A program made the position numbers and the translations under genes. DNA of 64,000 nt from Liolophura sinensis (Eukaryota; Mollusca; Polyplacophora; Chitonida; Chitonidae): assembly GCF_032854445.1 (NCBI RefSeq), contig NC_088304.1, positions 4,836,001 through 4,900,000 of the forward strand. The letters run 5' to 3'. Shown here piece by piece: positions 52,580-64,000 of this stretch; positions within the stretch are counted from its first letter, which is position 1; every line of letters begins with the position of its first letter. Below the pieces are notes generated by a model. It searched no databases. It was not told where the DNA came from and was given only the letters and a program-made list of their open reading frames with translations.

Positions 52580-54470
52580 CCGCCATCCTAATTCTTAAAA
52601 AAAAACGATGTGGCGTTAAGCAGCAATGCACACGTCAATCAGTCAGTCAATAGCAATTAATCAATCCATCAGCCGGTCATCCCAATCTGTCAATCTGCCA
52701 TTGATCCATCTATCAATCAGTTAATTTATAACCAATCCATCAATCAGCCAATGACCCATCTGTCAATCAGCTAATGACCAGTCTATCAATCAGCTAATAA
52801 CCAATCCATCAATCTGCCAATGACCCATCTGTCAATCAGCTAATGACCCATCTATCAATCACCCAAAGACCAATGTATCAATCTGCCAATACTAGTATAC
52901 TAGACCCATACTAGTATTAGCCATCCTAATTCTTAAAAAAACGATGTGGCGTTAAGCAGCAATGCACGCGTCAATCAGTCAGTCAATAGCAATTAATCAA
53001 TCCATCAGCCGGTCATCCCAATCTGTCAATCTGCCATTGATCCATCTATCAATCAGTTAATTTATAACCAATCCATCAATCAGCCAATGACCCATCCGTC
53101 AATCAGCTAATGACCCATCTCTCAGTCAGCTAATAACCAATCCATCAATCAGCCAATGACCCATCTGTCAATCACCTAATGACCAAACTATCAATCAGCT
53201 AATGACCAATATCTCAATCAGCTAATGACCACTCTATCAATCAGCCAATGCCTAATCCATCCATCAGCTAATGACCACTCTATCAATCAGCCAATGACCA
53301 ATCTATCAATCGGCTAATGACCAGTCCTATCAATCGGCTAATGACCAGTCTATCAATCAGCTAATGACCAAACTATCAATCAGCTATTGACCAATCCATC
53401 AATCAGCTAATGACCAGTCTATCAATCGGCTAATGACCAGTCTATCAATCAGCTAATGACCAAACTATCAATCAGCTATTGACCAATCCATCAATCAGCC
53501 AATGACCCATCTATCAATCAGCAGTGACCAATCTATCAATCAGCTAATAACCAATCCATCAATCAGCCAATGACCCATCTGTCAATCAGCTAATGACCCA
53601 TCTGTCAGTCAGCTAATGACCAATCTATCAATCAGCCAATGACCCATCTGTCAATCAGCTTGTGATCAATCTATCAATCAGCCAATGACCAAACTATCAA
53701 TCAGCCAATGACCAATCCATCAATCAGCCAATGATCTATCTATCAATCAGCTAATAACCAATCTATCAATCAGCTAATAACCAATCCATCAATCTGCCAA
53801 TGACCCATCTGTCAATCAGCTAATGACCAATCTATCAATCAGCCAATGACCAATCTATCAATCGGCTAATGACCAGCCTATCAATCAGCCAATGACCCAT
53901 CTGTCAATCAGCTAATAACCAATCTATCAATCTGCCAGTGACCAATCTATCAATCAGCCAACGACCAATCTATCAATCTGCCAATGACCCATCTGTCAAT
54001 CAGCTAATGACCCATCTCTCAGTCAGCTAATAACCAATCCATCAATCTGCCAATGACCCATCTGTCAATCAGCTAACGACCAATCTATCAATCTGCCAAT
54101 GACCCCATCTATCAATCAGCTAATAACCATCTATCAATCAGCCAACGACCAATCTATCAATCAGCCAACGACCAATCTGTCAATCTGCCAATGACCCATC
54201 TATCAATCAGCTAATAACCAATCTATCATCTGCCATGACCCATCTGTCAATCAGCTATGACCCATCTATCAATCACCCAAAGACCAATGTATCAATCTGC
54301 CAATACTAGTATACTAGACCCATACTAGTATATCAATCAATCAATGACCCATCTATCAATCAGCCAATAACCAATCTGTCAATATGCCAATGGACCCATA
54401 TATCAATCAGCCAATGACCAGTCTATCAGTCAGGCAAACAAGCAATCACTCAATCAGTTAAAATATATTT
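52580..54470. repeat. 23-bp satellite array with higher-order duplication
   Basis: About 75-80 units of the type ATCTATCAATCAGCTAATGACCA. The array opens with GATGTGGCGTTAAGCAGCAA, a SINE-tail-like sequence, followed by CAATCAGTCAGTCAAT. A segment of about 335 bases (52580-52915) is duplicated at 52919 onward, and a block ending CCAATACTAGTATACTAGAC occurs at both 52846-52917 and 54247-54331. Confidence 0.95.
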
Positions 54471-56345
54471 GAGATTTAATAAATGATAATCTGCGTTCAT
54501 GTTTACAATAAACATGTCTCTCACCTTCTAAGCTATTTATGAACTCGATTAAATTATACTTTAGCAAGAACAGCCTCGTCGGCCTTCCATTGTGCATACA
54601 CTCGTGGCTTGCAACCACCATTTACAACGCAAATGTACTTTTAATCTCCCTGCACTATGTATTTAGCCTACTTGAAGCCGAGACCAAACGGATCAAACAG
54701 CGAACTGAAATGCGCTTTGAGAATCCATGTTGCTGTCTTCGGTGTCCTAACCATTCCACACTAAAATAACATCTTTTTAACGTCCTTTTAAAATAAACTT
54801 AAGTGTGACCCTGTAAGAGCTGTGGACTCCCATAACTTTTGCTTTGTGCCATGATTTTTGCCAGGGATCATAGAGCATATTTTTCAAGGATTATAAACAC
54901 TGCTATTCTATACACTGAACCGCAACAATGCCTGAAGAATGGTTCCATAAATGTAGGCTACAAAGATGTTGGCTGTATTCATTTTGATTAGTATTTATAG
55001 GTGAAAACCACGTAGAAAACATTCAGACGCCTATTTAGATGAAGGTTTTGTGTGTGTGTGTAAAACGCAACCTGAGCATAAAAATGGTTTGCTGATATTT
55101 AAAAAAAGCCTTTTCAAGTTTAAGAGTCGTCCTTTAGATTCATGGTCATGAATGGCGTCAAAAAATAGTTATGAAAGTCCATTACAAAAACACGAACTAC
55201 ATTAACATCTAGTGTATTTTTATGTGACATTTTCATACAATACGAATCCTAACGATTCTGCAAGTACACAAAACCCCCAACGATATTCGTATGTACACTA
55301 AAGTACTTCCATACATCGCCAAGCTTTAATAAGTATGACAATGTTAAAAGGTAGAACGATGTGACGTTACAAACACAACGCTTCTTCCCATCATGCACTG
55401 TGGTATAGATGACTTGCAGTTTCGGCTGGATGTTGGATATCTAACAACAACATTTCATGGCCCAGTGCAAAGGCAATGCAACACTCTAGTATTGAGAGAC
55501 CATGTTATTCTCAAATTGAAAGTTAAATTTCCAGCATTGCCTCGACTGTAAGTCACGTATATATAACTGTATGTATAGTTGTATAGGCTATATCTAAAGG
55601 GCAGATCAGGATGGAATCCTTATGGCCGAGCATATTTCTGGACGAATACAAGGCATTCAATGTAACGCAAGTAATAAAAAAAAACAGACAAAATAAAACA
55701 AAGGACAAACTGTACAAAAATATCCATAGCAAAATCAAGGATAATCAATGCATGGAATTAAACGTCGCTTTTTGTGTTTTTCTGTAAATATTTTCATACC
55801 CACTGAGTGACAATGAATTGCTGAACACTAAACATAATACCCCAATTATTCATAGCAATAAAGAATATTGGGCCATCTTTGTAGCCATTATATAGTTCAT
55901 CTACCAGGCGTGTATTGTTTAGCATTCTCTAGTTAGGTTTTACAACATATGTTACTTGAAAGACAAAGACTACTCTCTGCACACAACAAGGTAATCGTTT
56001 CTGTCTGAAAATAACTCGATTAAGGTTCTTATGGGTGCCAGATGTCTGTAATGATGAGGGCGCAAAGAAGTCTGTAGACACTGCATTTTTAATTGACCTT
56101 AGAACGATATGACACCAGTTTTTAGCTAGCCTTGACTATTTCGTTGATAAAATGAAATAAGCTCCCCTATCCTATTATACATGTGAATGAACAGTGTAAA
56201 AGAAGCCGTGGAAGTTGGATAAATTCATCGACCATCCTGAAGTATCGCTCGAAGCTACGAAGCGATAAGACGATGGCATGGATGGATTCTTGCCTTGGTT
56301 TGTGACATGGCTTTGAGCCTTTAGCTTCTATCGTGTTATCGCTTC
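54471..56345. other. AT-rich intergenic DNA, no gene seen
   Basis: No domain-bearing frame and no repeat copy recognised. Confidence 0.5.
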
Positions 56346-56349
56346 ATAT

Positions 56350-56782
56350 CATCGTCTGGTTAGAGCGTCCTGCCCAGGGCCAATCCTGGGTAGAGTCACA
56401 CATATGACCTTAAAAGATGAAGTTGTAACTTCCTCGCTTGTCATTCAGCATGAAGGGGATAGTGCAACGACTGGTTGACCCGTTTCACTCGTTTCACCCC
56501 GGTTGACCCGTTGACCCGCGGCTTACTTGCCTTCAGTAAGTCGTCTCAGTGAAGCAGCTCTAGATAAAATAGCCGTGGAAATGCGTCCTGCAACAGTGAG
56601 GCACACTACACTTACATAGGCCCTAAGGACTCCTTCGTCTTCATATGACTGAAAAATTGTTAAGTACGACGTTAAACCACAAGCACTCACTTACTCACTC
56701 TAAGGATTCCGTCGTCGTCATATGACTGAAAAATTGTTAAGTACGGTACGACGTTAAACCCCAAGCACTCACTCACTCATAT
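56350..56782 (+). mobile_element. SINE family A copy with duplicated tail
   Basis: Plus-strand copy from head remnant (TAGAGCGTCCTGCCCAGGGC) through body (TAACTTCCTCGCTTGTCATT) to tail. The tail is then repeated at 56697-56782 (GTCGTCATATGACTGAAAAA, TACGACGTTAAACCCCAAGC, ACTCACTCACTC). Confidence 0.9.
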
Positions 56783-57126
56783 CATCGTCCCATTGGTTCA
56801 TGCCAACGTGCTATAGCTTCGGTTTAACGTACCGTGCCATGCCATGTTTTCTATCGTGTCATCGCCAGTTTGCCCTATATTGCGATACTGCAATAAAACG
56901 ATTATACAATCATGAGCTTCTCGGCTACCATATGAAACTCATGTGTAGGCCTGTATACCATAACTAAGACGGATCAGATGCACTCAGTCAACCTTTGCTG
57001 TTCTACGCACACATGTACCGGTAATTAAAATACATTATCTACCAGATCATGGTCTCCCAACCTGACCGCATTTCCTAATATGTTAGGTTTTTTAACCTGG
57101 AATACACGCTGCACACAACCCTTATC

Positions 57127-57280
57127 AGTGAGTCTCTGGCAAAAACAGGACTAGTGAACGAAGAGACCCACTGATATGGTGCGGTCTGCAAAGATACCCG
57201 TCTGTTCTAGACTGGCAAAAAACAGGACTAGTGATGAAGTCTAGAACAGACGGGTGTGTTTACAGACCGCTGTCAGTCCA
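57127..57280. repeat. Inverted repeat interleaved with a direct repeat
   Basis: ACTGATATGGTGCGGTCTGC...CCGTCTGTTCTAGACT (57167-57211) pairs with AGTCTAGAACAGACGGGTGT...CAGACCGCTGTCAGT (57238-57279). The unit GGCAAAAACAGGACTAGTGA occurs twice, once before the left arm and once inside the loop. Confidence 0.9.
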
Positions 57281-59540
57281 TGCAGTAAAACTATATACTT
57301 TTAGCTGAACTAACATGACAGCACGTCTTGATTTAAAGTGCTGAACTGTATAGAGAATCGCTGCAAAATGTTTAACAGGATTTGAAATATCCTGTTCGGT
57401 TTAAGGAGAACTGTGTATAAGAGCTAATTAATCCTGTTTTCTCCCAACAACAAATGACAAACTAATAATAAATGGGTGACCTGTGATGATAGGAAGCCTT
57501 ACATAAGCAAAACTGGATAAGCCTTCTAAATGTACAGACATGGAATGAGACAGTCGCCTGGTTTTATCACGCTGTGCACGTGCTCGTAACTGTTATTCAC
57601 CGACAAGTTTTTGTGTTTGTTCAAGGCATATATGTTTTGATAGGGCAGATTCGTGAAGTTATTGCAAGTTTGTTCAGACCTGAAGTATACTGATTCCGTT
57701 TATAAAACATACTGTCAGGAAGATCTCCATTATCCAGTGTATACCCATAAACCATCAGCTCTTCCAGGTGTAAGAAAACATTCATACATATAGTACGCAC
57801 AGTATATTAGACACAAGGGGTAAAACAACGTTAGAAAATCCTTGTCCAAGGTTTTCAGTTATTTGTTAATAACAAAGACATATTATACCACAAAACGTTC
57901 TCCTCTTTTACCCGTTTTTTTTCTATATATTTAAATTTATATTTACATTTAAAGGGAAACAGAATCGATTCTGATTGGCTAATGTGAGAGATAGGCATGT
58001 CCAGGTTATGTCTTACCTGAGCTGAATTTTAGGTATGGCAGTTTCATTCAAGCGTGATCAATTTTGCAGAGTGTAACCCAGAAAACCCTATCTCCACTGT
58101 CAGCCAATCAGCATCGATTCTGTATCCCTTTAAGCAAATGGAACTCTACAATATGTTATACTGTTGTCATATAGCAGATTGCATTACAAAAATACCTTCT
58201 CAACCAGAGCTTATCAAGTTCAAATTTCTCCACCTCTTTAACATCCAGAAACCCTAAACAAGAAGGCGCATGCGTGTATACGTGCAGTGGATCAGTGGAT
58301 ATGTGGATCCGTCAAATCCATGTCAAGTACTGATCGATCCAGGTCAGACATACTCGGGCATCTCGTTATACTGTCATAACAGTTCGCACTTAATAGTAAA
58401 GACGGAGCAATTGTACCAGCAAGTAAAAATTTGCAACGAAAGGATAAGATGTATCCGATAAAGTTTTAAAAAAAACAACTTGCTATTAATATTTCCAGCA
58501 AAAACAAATCCAGGTCCTTTGTTACGAGAAGTTCAGCACAAAACATTATGTCCTCAGTGTTACTTGTTAACATGTTTTGTCTCAGGAGAGATATTATAAA
58601 ATTACAATTGAACGCCATTTTTTTTTCGCCATTCGATATTGTAGATTATATTAGTCGAAGTCTTTCACAATATATATAGATTCAAAAGCATTTATACCGT
58701 TGTTAGTTAAAAGAAAGGGCAAACAATTTACATAATCAAAGTCATTCAATAAGAGGGGTGAAAACAAACCACAACGGCCATTGTTATTGTGTTTTTTGTT
58801 TTTTTTTTTGATGTGCTTGGTAAATCAATAAATCATTTTTTAATCTGGAATTGTTATGAGGCCAGGGAATACGCGATGCTAGAGGAACCGGACACGTGAC
58901 ATAGCGTCACTCGTGTCACGCGCTCACGGGGTTAAAAGTTGATGCAGGGTTCGAGTGACATAAGCGGAAACTACAAAATTGATTATTGATCTGGAACATC
59001 CTTATTGGTTGACGACTGGTATACGAATGTCTGTTTCGACGAATAGTTTCAAGGACCCGCAAGTAGCACGAGAGCGAGGAATCCACAAATTTCTTGTCCA
59101 CTGCCAGGTTTGAAAGCTACCTCATGTGTCCCATGGCGATTGAAAGACAAGCACCTCAAACCTCAATCATGACCATATGAAGCCCAGACCACTGCATGAT
59201 ATCACGTTCCTCCATTCACATTGCGTGGTCTAATCCAGAAACTAGTTTGTAAGTCACATTTGACGTCATTATTTTCGTGAAAGACGCTGTCTAAGGTCAC
59301 AGTGCCATTAGGCAAAGTCACTCACTAGAAAAGTTACGAAAAACTGATTTACGAAGTTTTGTGAAAATGGCCCCAGGAATGCTTGACCCGGCGTCAGAAT
59401 AATAACAGGGGCGGGGGGAGGGGGGGTCACCTCTGGTGACTTCGACATGATATTTCAGTATCGGCAGCTCTTTTGCAGCTTGGACTCGCCCTGCCACAAG
59501 AAGACACAATATGATAATATATGTACACAAACCTGTAATA
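57281..59540. other. AT-rich intergenic DNA, no gene seen
   Basis: Short frames only. TTCTGATTGGCTAATGTGAG at about 57970 is roughly inverted at 58096 (CAGCCAATCAGCATCGATTC), a loose inverted pair about 120 bases apart. Confidence 0.45.
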
Positions 59541-59542
59541 TT

Positions 59543-59612
59543 TAATCGCCATCATATGACTCAAAAATTGTTAAGTATACGACAGTGAAAACGCCAAGCA
59601 TACATACATACA
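59543..59612 (+). mobile_element. SINE family A tail fragment
   Basis: CGCCATCATATGACTCAAAA, ATTGTTAAGTATACGAC, then (CATA)n. Only the 3' tail is present. Confidence 0.75.
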
Positions 59613-59961
59613 TACAGACATATGCGTAGTCATAAGGAAGCCATACTGGAATTTCTTGAAGTTCCATTTGTCTACTACTCATTAACAAGACCATATTATT
59701 ATACGATAGAGACTTTGGTTCATTCCAAAGTAATGCAATTTCTAGTATGTTTTTTCCATAATTTCATTTTTTTCCCCATATTTGACGCAAAAGTACACAT
59801 AGGCGTATAGCTTACATTCATATGTCGAGTGCAAGGGCATTAAAGCCGGCACATGTACTAATCACCGTCTGTCCATATGAACCCGTGCTGAAATGTGGTT
59901 CAAATGAAACAAATTAACCTGTTTCATTTAACACTGACAATATCATGTTTTCTTGGATTAT

Positions 59962-60278
59962 GCTCAGACCTGTGGATGGTCGTAGGTTTCCCCCGGCTTT
60001 TGCCTAGTTTCCTCGCACCATGATGCTGGCCACGGTCGTATATAAGTGAAATATTCGTGAATTTTGCAATGTTTGCTTGTTTGTCTATTTTATATAATTG
60101 GTGTTTTAATTGGGGAAACGAACGGCCATCGATGGGTAAATTGGTGGCAGACCTTCCTGGTACGGCAGCAGAGGAAGTGAACATGAGCTGGACTTGAACG
60201 CACAGCGACGCATTGTTAAGAGGCTCCTTTGTCATTCCGCCACGCCGGCACGCTGGTCATCTCGGCCACAAAGGCCGT
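59962..60278. mobile_element. Two SINE family B pieces in inverted arrangement
   Basis: 59962-60066 is a plus-strand body piece (GTGGATGGTCGTAGGTTTCC, AAGTGAAATATTCGTGAA). 60090-60278 is a minus-strand piece from tail to head (TATAATTGGTGTTTTA, GAGCTGGACTTGAACGCACA, GGTCATCTCGGCCACAAAGG). Confidence 0.8.
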
Positions 60279-61302
60279 AATTCATCATAGTTCTGTACAC
60301 CATATATACATGTATATCTAACGGTAATCAAAGCCTAATTTACATTACTTATACATGTAGGCTATACTTTCTCGATCACCTCGCCAATGTTCCGGCAGCA
60401 GGTCTATACAGGATACCCGTACGTATACCGTAGAATGACAGTGCATACATTTCCTCCCATTTCAAGCATGAGTGATCGGTATGTAGATTACCTATGCTTA
60501 ACTTTTATGCCTTTACAGGGCATAATAAAGAAAAACTTTTAATGGGGCAAAATGGCACATGTCAGCTATTAAATACGGTACTTTACACTGGCCTCGACGT
60601 CTCTGGCTACTAAGGTCACAAGCCCTAAACCAGCTTTGGCCAACTTAACTGTGGCTTTAATATTTCAGGTGGATGACAGAGAACGACTTTTGTCACCTAC
60701 AAATCTAACTGCTGGGATTTTAAAGGATATGAATCACAAAGATGAAATTAGCACTGGTCAGTGGGCTTATATATAGGGGCATGGAAACAGGATTGTAAAC
60801 TGTACCGATACATGATAATATATGATATCTCTCCTTATGTCTATTTCTTTCTTTTTTGTTCAGTGAATTAAATGTTTGGATTACTAGGTGACAGGTAAAT
60901 ACCAGACACTTGTCCTGTTAGATAGGTTATGCGAATCCACTTCCATTTCAGCTCAGTGGGACAACTATATCAGAACTTGTTGTTAAATACTGGTTCCCCT
61001 TCCCACCCCCAACCACCCACTCCAAAACCCCAGCTTGCTAGCCTTTCACCAACTAAATCGGAGTAGGCCTACTATGAAAAACCTTGATCATATGAAATAA
61101 AATCTAGGACGGGAGAAATAGATTGGAGATATTCAGGGGAGGTCACCCACACAAAATTGAAAACACGAAAATGACCGCTTTGTTATTACCCCTTTGCGCA
61201 TTCTCCACTTTACGCTAATTTTCGTAATCTGACATTCGACAACATGGACTGAAATCAGCAGAAAACACATGTCCTGAAGGCAGGAGAAAATCTTTCACCA
61301 AA

Positions 61303-61338
61303 ATGACAAAATGTCAGAGAAAACTTCGTCGGCACTGA
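61303..61338 (+). promoter_or_regulatory. Short upstream open frame overlapping the FBXO21-like start
   Basis: An ATG eight bases before the main ATG opens an 11-codon frame that ends inside exon 1 in another frame. If the mRNA starts upstream, it could dampen translation of the main protein. Confidence 0.4.
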
Positions 61339-64000
61339 AGATTTCGGATTTACCGAGTGAATTGATAGAGTACATTCTAACGGATAAGGATTTAAGTGTG
61401 AGGGACGTCTGCAATGCTGCACAAACATGCAGGAAACTGAATGGTGTGGCACAAAGCAACGAACTGTGGCGGAAAAAACTTAAGCGTAGGTAAGTACAAC
61501 AACATCACAATAAGCCGGTCATCCGGTACTAGTTGCTCAGCTGATCCTGCATGGAAGCTGTAAAAGTTGAAACTCTTTGTTTTTCTGTTGTTTTATTTTT
61601 ACTTTACTTTTTTACTCTTTTTGGTTTGTAATGATTTTTTTTCACTAAGCCTAGTCTTTTTTTTTAACTTTTTGAGCTAGAATATGACTCAGCAGACAGT
61701 TACAATTTCATTACAGAGCGAAGCCCTACTTAACACTTTTGTTATGTCATGTCACAGATGCCAACATTAGGGTCGGCCTAAAAGCGGTTCCAAGATACGG
61801 TCTGGTCATTGTGGCTAAACGGCAATGAACGTCGATTTTGAGTTGATATTCATTACCGGTCAGCCACAATGCCCAGACTGGATCTCAGACCGACAGATTG
61901 CAGCTCAGACCGACTTTAAGGCTGAGCCCGATATTAGACAACAAAATGTCACTGGCCTGAACTCAAGCAAGGATTAGTGTCGCTCGAGGTATATTGACTA
62001 GTCTTCCTCAATATTAACTGATCATCTAATTTAATAACACAAAACATGATCAAACTTATCAAATGAGTAGCATCTAGTAGAAGCTATATATAGCTATATA
62101 TATATATGTGTGTGTGTTGGATAAGTTTTTATAACAGTAGTTACAGTCATTGGTAACTAAATTAAACCTTAATAAATCACAGGTTAAACTGATCTTGGAC
62201 TGATGTAACTGTTATATTAGTCCCAAGTTTAATTAGTGCTTGTTTTACACTACTCGCCAGATCAGGGGGTTAGCCAGAAATGTGTCAAGGGTGTCCAAAC
62301 ATCCATTTGCGAGGCCATTTTGTTATAGCAGGGTGTCCAGATTTCATGTTTTCCTATCTCTGCCATGTTTAAAGTACTGAAAAAAGGGTGCCTGAATAGC
62401 ACCAATTTGTTTATTTCACCCATCCACTTTGACAGGTGGACGGGTAACTGATTAACCCTATGCACCAGATCCAAATTTCACCAGCCTTAAATCAACCGTT
62501 GCAACAATGTATATTGCAAGCCCTACATATCTGAGACTTCAACATTGGCTATCTTTGTATGTGATGATCACTTGCTCATCAGTAGGCATATGGATCAAGT
62601 ACAGTTCAGACAAATTGTTTGGACATCAGTCTGGTATCCAAATCATAGCATTCCATGGAGACAGCACTCTAAAATTATTACATGTATGATTAGGACAGAC
62701 CAGCTATAGGGTATAACTATGGTAATATGTCCCAAACAATGATTCAATAATATGTAAAAGAAAAAAAAAAAAAAAATCCTCATTTCTGTTGGTGTCATAG
62801 TGCCTTGCAATTTTCGCTGTGATGCCTGTTTTCTATGTCAAGATGGCCAGATCTGGTAGAGAAATATCCTCGAGGAGCTTCTCACTGGTGGCAGGATGTC
62901 TACAAATACCAGCACAGCTGTCGACAGAGGGTTCAGGCTATGGTCAAGGAGTTCTCTCCCCTATACTACAGCAGTGATGAAATCTCCAAGGATGGCTTTC
63001 TTCCATTCATGGCACTCATGGAGGAGAGTGAGCATTCTCCAATGGCTGTGATTGATGAACTAATGGAGACATTTCGTCATGGAGAACGGTAAATAGTGTT
63101 GTAAACAGAAAGTAAAATATGTCAAAAGAAATGAAAATCCACGAGAATCAACAAATTGCTAAGCCATGCAGCCTGTGACAGACAGCTGGGAATGAATACT
63201 TTCTGTGTTAACTTATTGTCTCACAAATTTAGATTAAGGTAACGTAAGGTAGCCTTGAGTTGTAAATGTCTAAACATGGCAACCCACTCACGTTCCCCTC
63301 AAACTGAGTTTGAATAACCTCTAGATAGTCCTTCTGTAATTGCATGCTGGTGATATGTACACTTACAGCTCAGCTCAAAACCCAGCTGGTAGTGCATTTT
63401 TTTTTTTTTTTTTTTTTTTTTCTTTTTGCATCTAGCTGGCACGTTTTTAGAGAGACTGTAGCTTTACTGGTTTCACTCAACACTTAATGGGTGAATAGTC
63501 CTCACAAGCATACGTGAGAAAAAATAGGTCTGCCTTGTACATAAGCTCTATGTGATGTATACTCAGTGGAGTACACGTACCTGACAAATCACATTACATA
63601 AACTATAATGTTTTATTTGTGGTTATGATGCAGTACCCTGTCGTTGAGAGGACGGAATCATGGTACCTGAGTGTAAGATAACCCCAACTTACTGCCTCAC
63701 AAATAACCCAATCTAAGATCAAAAGAACGGTCAGAATCAGGCATCATGTGCAGTTTAGTAACAGGCAGAGGTTTTGGTCATTTATCGTGATGACAGCTAC
63801 AGAGTGGCCGGAATCTGTATTCTGAGCTAGGAGAAAGGTGTGTTGAATGAGTTATGACAAACAGGCAGATAGCGTGTATCCTGCTATGGTGTCATCGATA
63901 AAATTCTTAAGATTTTCTTGTTCCAGGCACTCAAACCTTACCAACAAGTACTACGCGGAGAAAGTGTTACGATATCTCCTTCAGCTTCACCTGTCTCATG
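61311..64000 (+). CDS. FBXO21: FBXO21-like F-box protein, 5' part (exons 1-2 and start of exon 3)
   Basis: Substrate adaptor of an SCF-type ubiquitin ligase. Exons 61311-61489, 62843-63088 and 63927 onward (running out of the window) splice in consistent phase through GTAAGT and GTAAAT donors and CAAG and CCAG acceptors. Residues 9-56 form the F-box (LPSELIEYIL, VRDVCNAAQTCRKLN, LWRKKL), which should bind SKP1. Then comes the FBXO21-type WPDLVEKYPRGASHWWQDVYK block (from residue 61) and, in exon 3, HSNLTNKYYAEKVLRYLLQ. The transglutaminase-like and YccV/HspQ-like domains of the family would lie beyond the window. No TATA box is evident upstream. The assignment rests on the F-box plus the order of these blocks. 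Confidence 0.85.
61795..61885. repeat. Small inverted repeat in FBXO21-like intron 1
   Basis: GGTCTGGTCATTGTGGCTAA...GGCAATGAA pairs with TTCATTACCGGTCAGCCACAATG...CAGACT with few mismatches around a loop of about 20 bases. MITE-like hairpin. Confidence 0.82.
63398..63422. repeat. Poly-T run in FBXO21-like intron 2
   Basis: About 23 T in a row with one C at the end. No attached SINE body was recognised. Confidence 0.9.

Noticed and set aside
52580-54470. CRISPR-like array
   Set aside because: Units are contiguous tandem repeats without unique spacers, in a eukaryotic genome.

Overview
The window is eukaryotic nuclear DNA, most likely from a mollusc and probably a bivalve. The evidence is two ordinary intron-containing animal genes, many tRNA-derived SINEs whose tails end in a CGTTAAAC-type block and AATAAATA or ACTC runs (a style I associate with bivalves, from memory), many minisatellites, and a resident Polinton. 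I cannot name the species.

Region 1-13317 is a Polinton/Maverick-type DNA element. It is visibly richer in GC and in genes than the AT-rich host DNA. It has terminal inverted repeats of about 220 bp, tandemly doubled at the left end, and the window opens a few bases inside the outer left copy. In order it carries: a protein with PC4-like ssDNA-binding folds, a chromodomain integrase, a one-membrane-span protein, an FtsK/HerA-type packaging ATPase, two small accessory virion-type proteins, the minor capsid protein (penton), a pVI-like basic protein, the major capsid protein, a protein-primed DNA polymerase region on the minus strand, a 2.5 kb AT-rich repeat-laden stretch with a full-length tRNA-Ile-like sequence, and a four-finger C2H2 protein on the minus strand. 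I recognise no protease. The element is a fossil: it is broken, with roughly three breaks, although its end repeats are nearly identical, which suggests a fairly recent insertion.

Region 13318-28185 has no gene I can support. It holds SINE copies, small hairpin elements and an 80-bp minisatellite.

Region 28186-49936 (minus strand) is a complete SLC13-family sodium/carboxylate (or sulfate) cotransporter gene. Fourteen coding exons can be laid out with consistent splice phases, giving 619 residues. Its introns are packed with SINEs, a foldback element, an unclassified repeat family and three minisatellites. One minisatellite appears seeded by a splice acceptor and one by a SINE tail.

Region 49937-61300 is intergenic. 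It holds a 1.8 kb array of 23-bp units that also looks SINE-tail seeded, further SINEs and an inverted repeat. Region 61311-64000 (plus strand) is the 5' part of an FBXO21-like F-box gene: exons 1 and 2 and the start of exon 3. The gene runs out of the window.

The two host genes are unrelated in function: a membrane transporter and a ubiquitin-ligase adaptor. The candidates for undescribed biology are the Polinton's doubled, promoter-like ends, its tandem PC4-like gene and its embedded tRNA-like unit. In the host DNA they are the arrays born from SINE tails and from a splice site.
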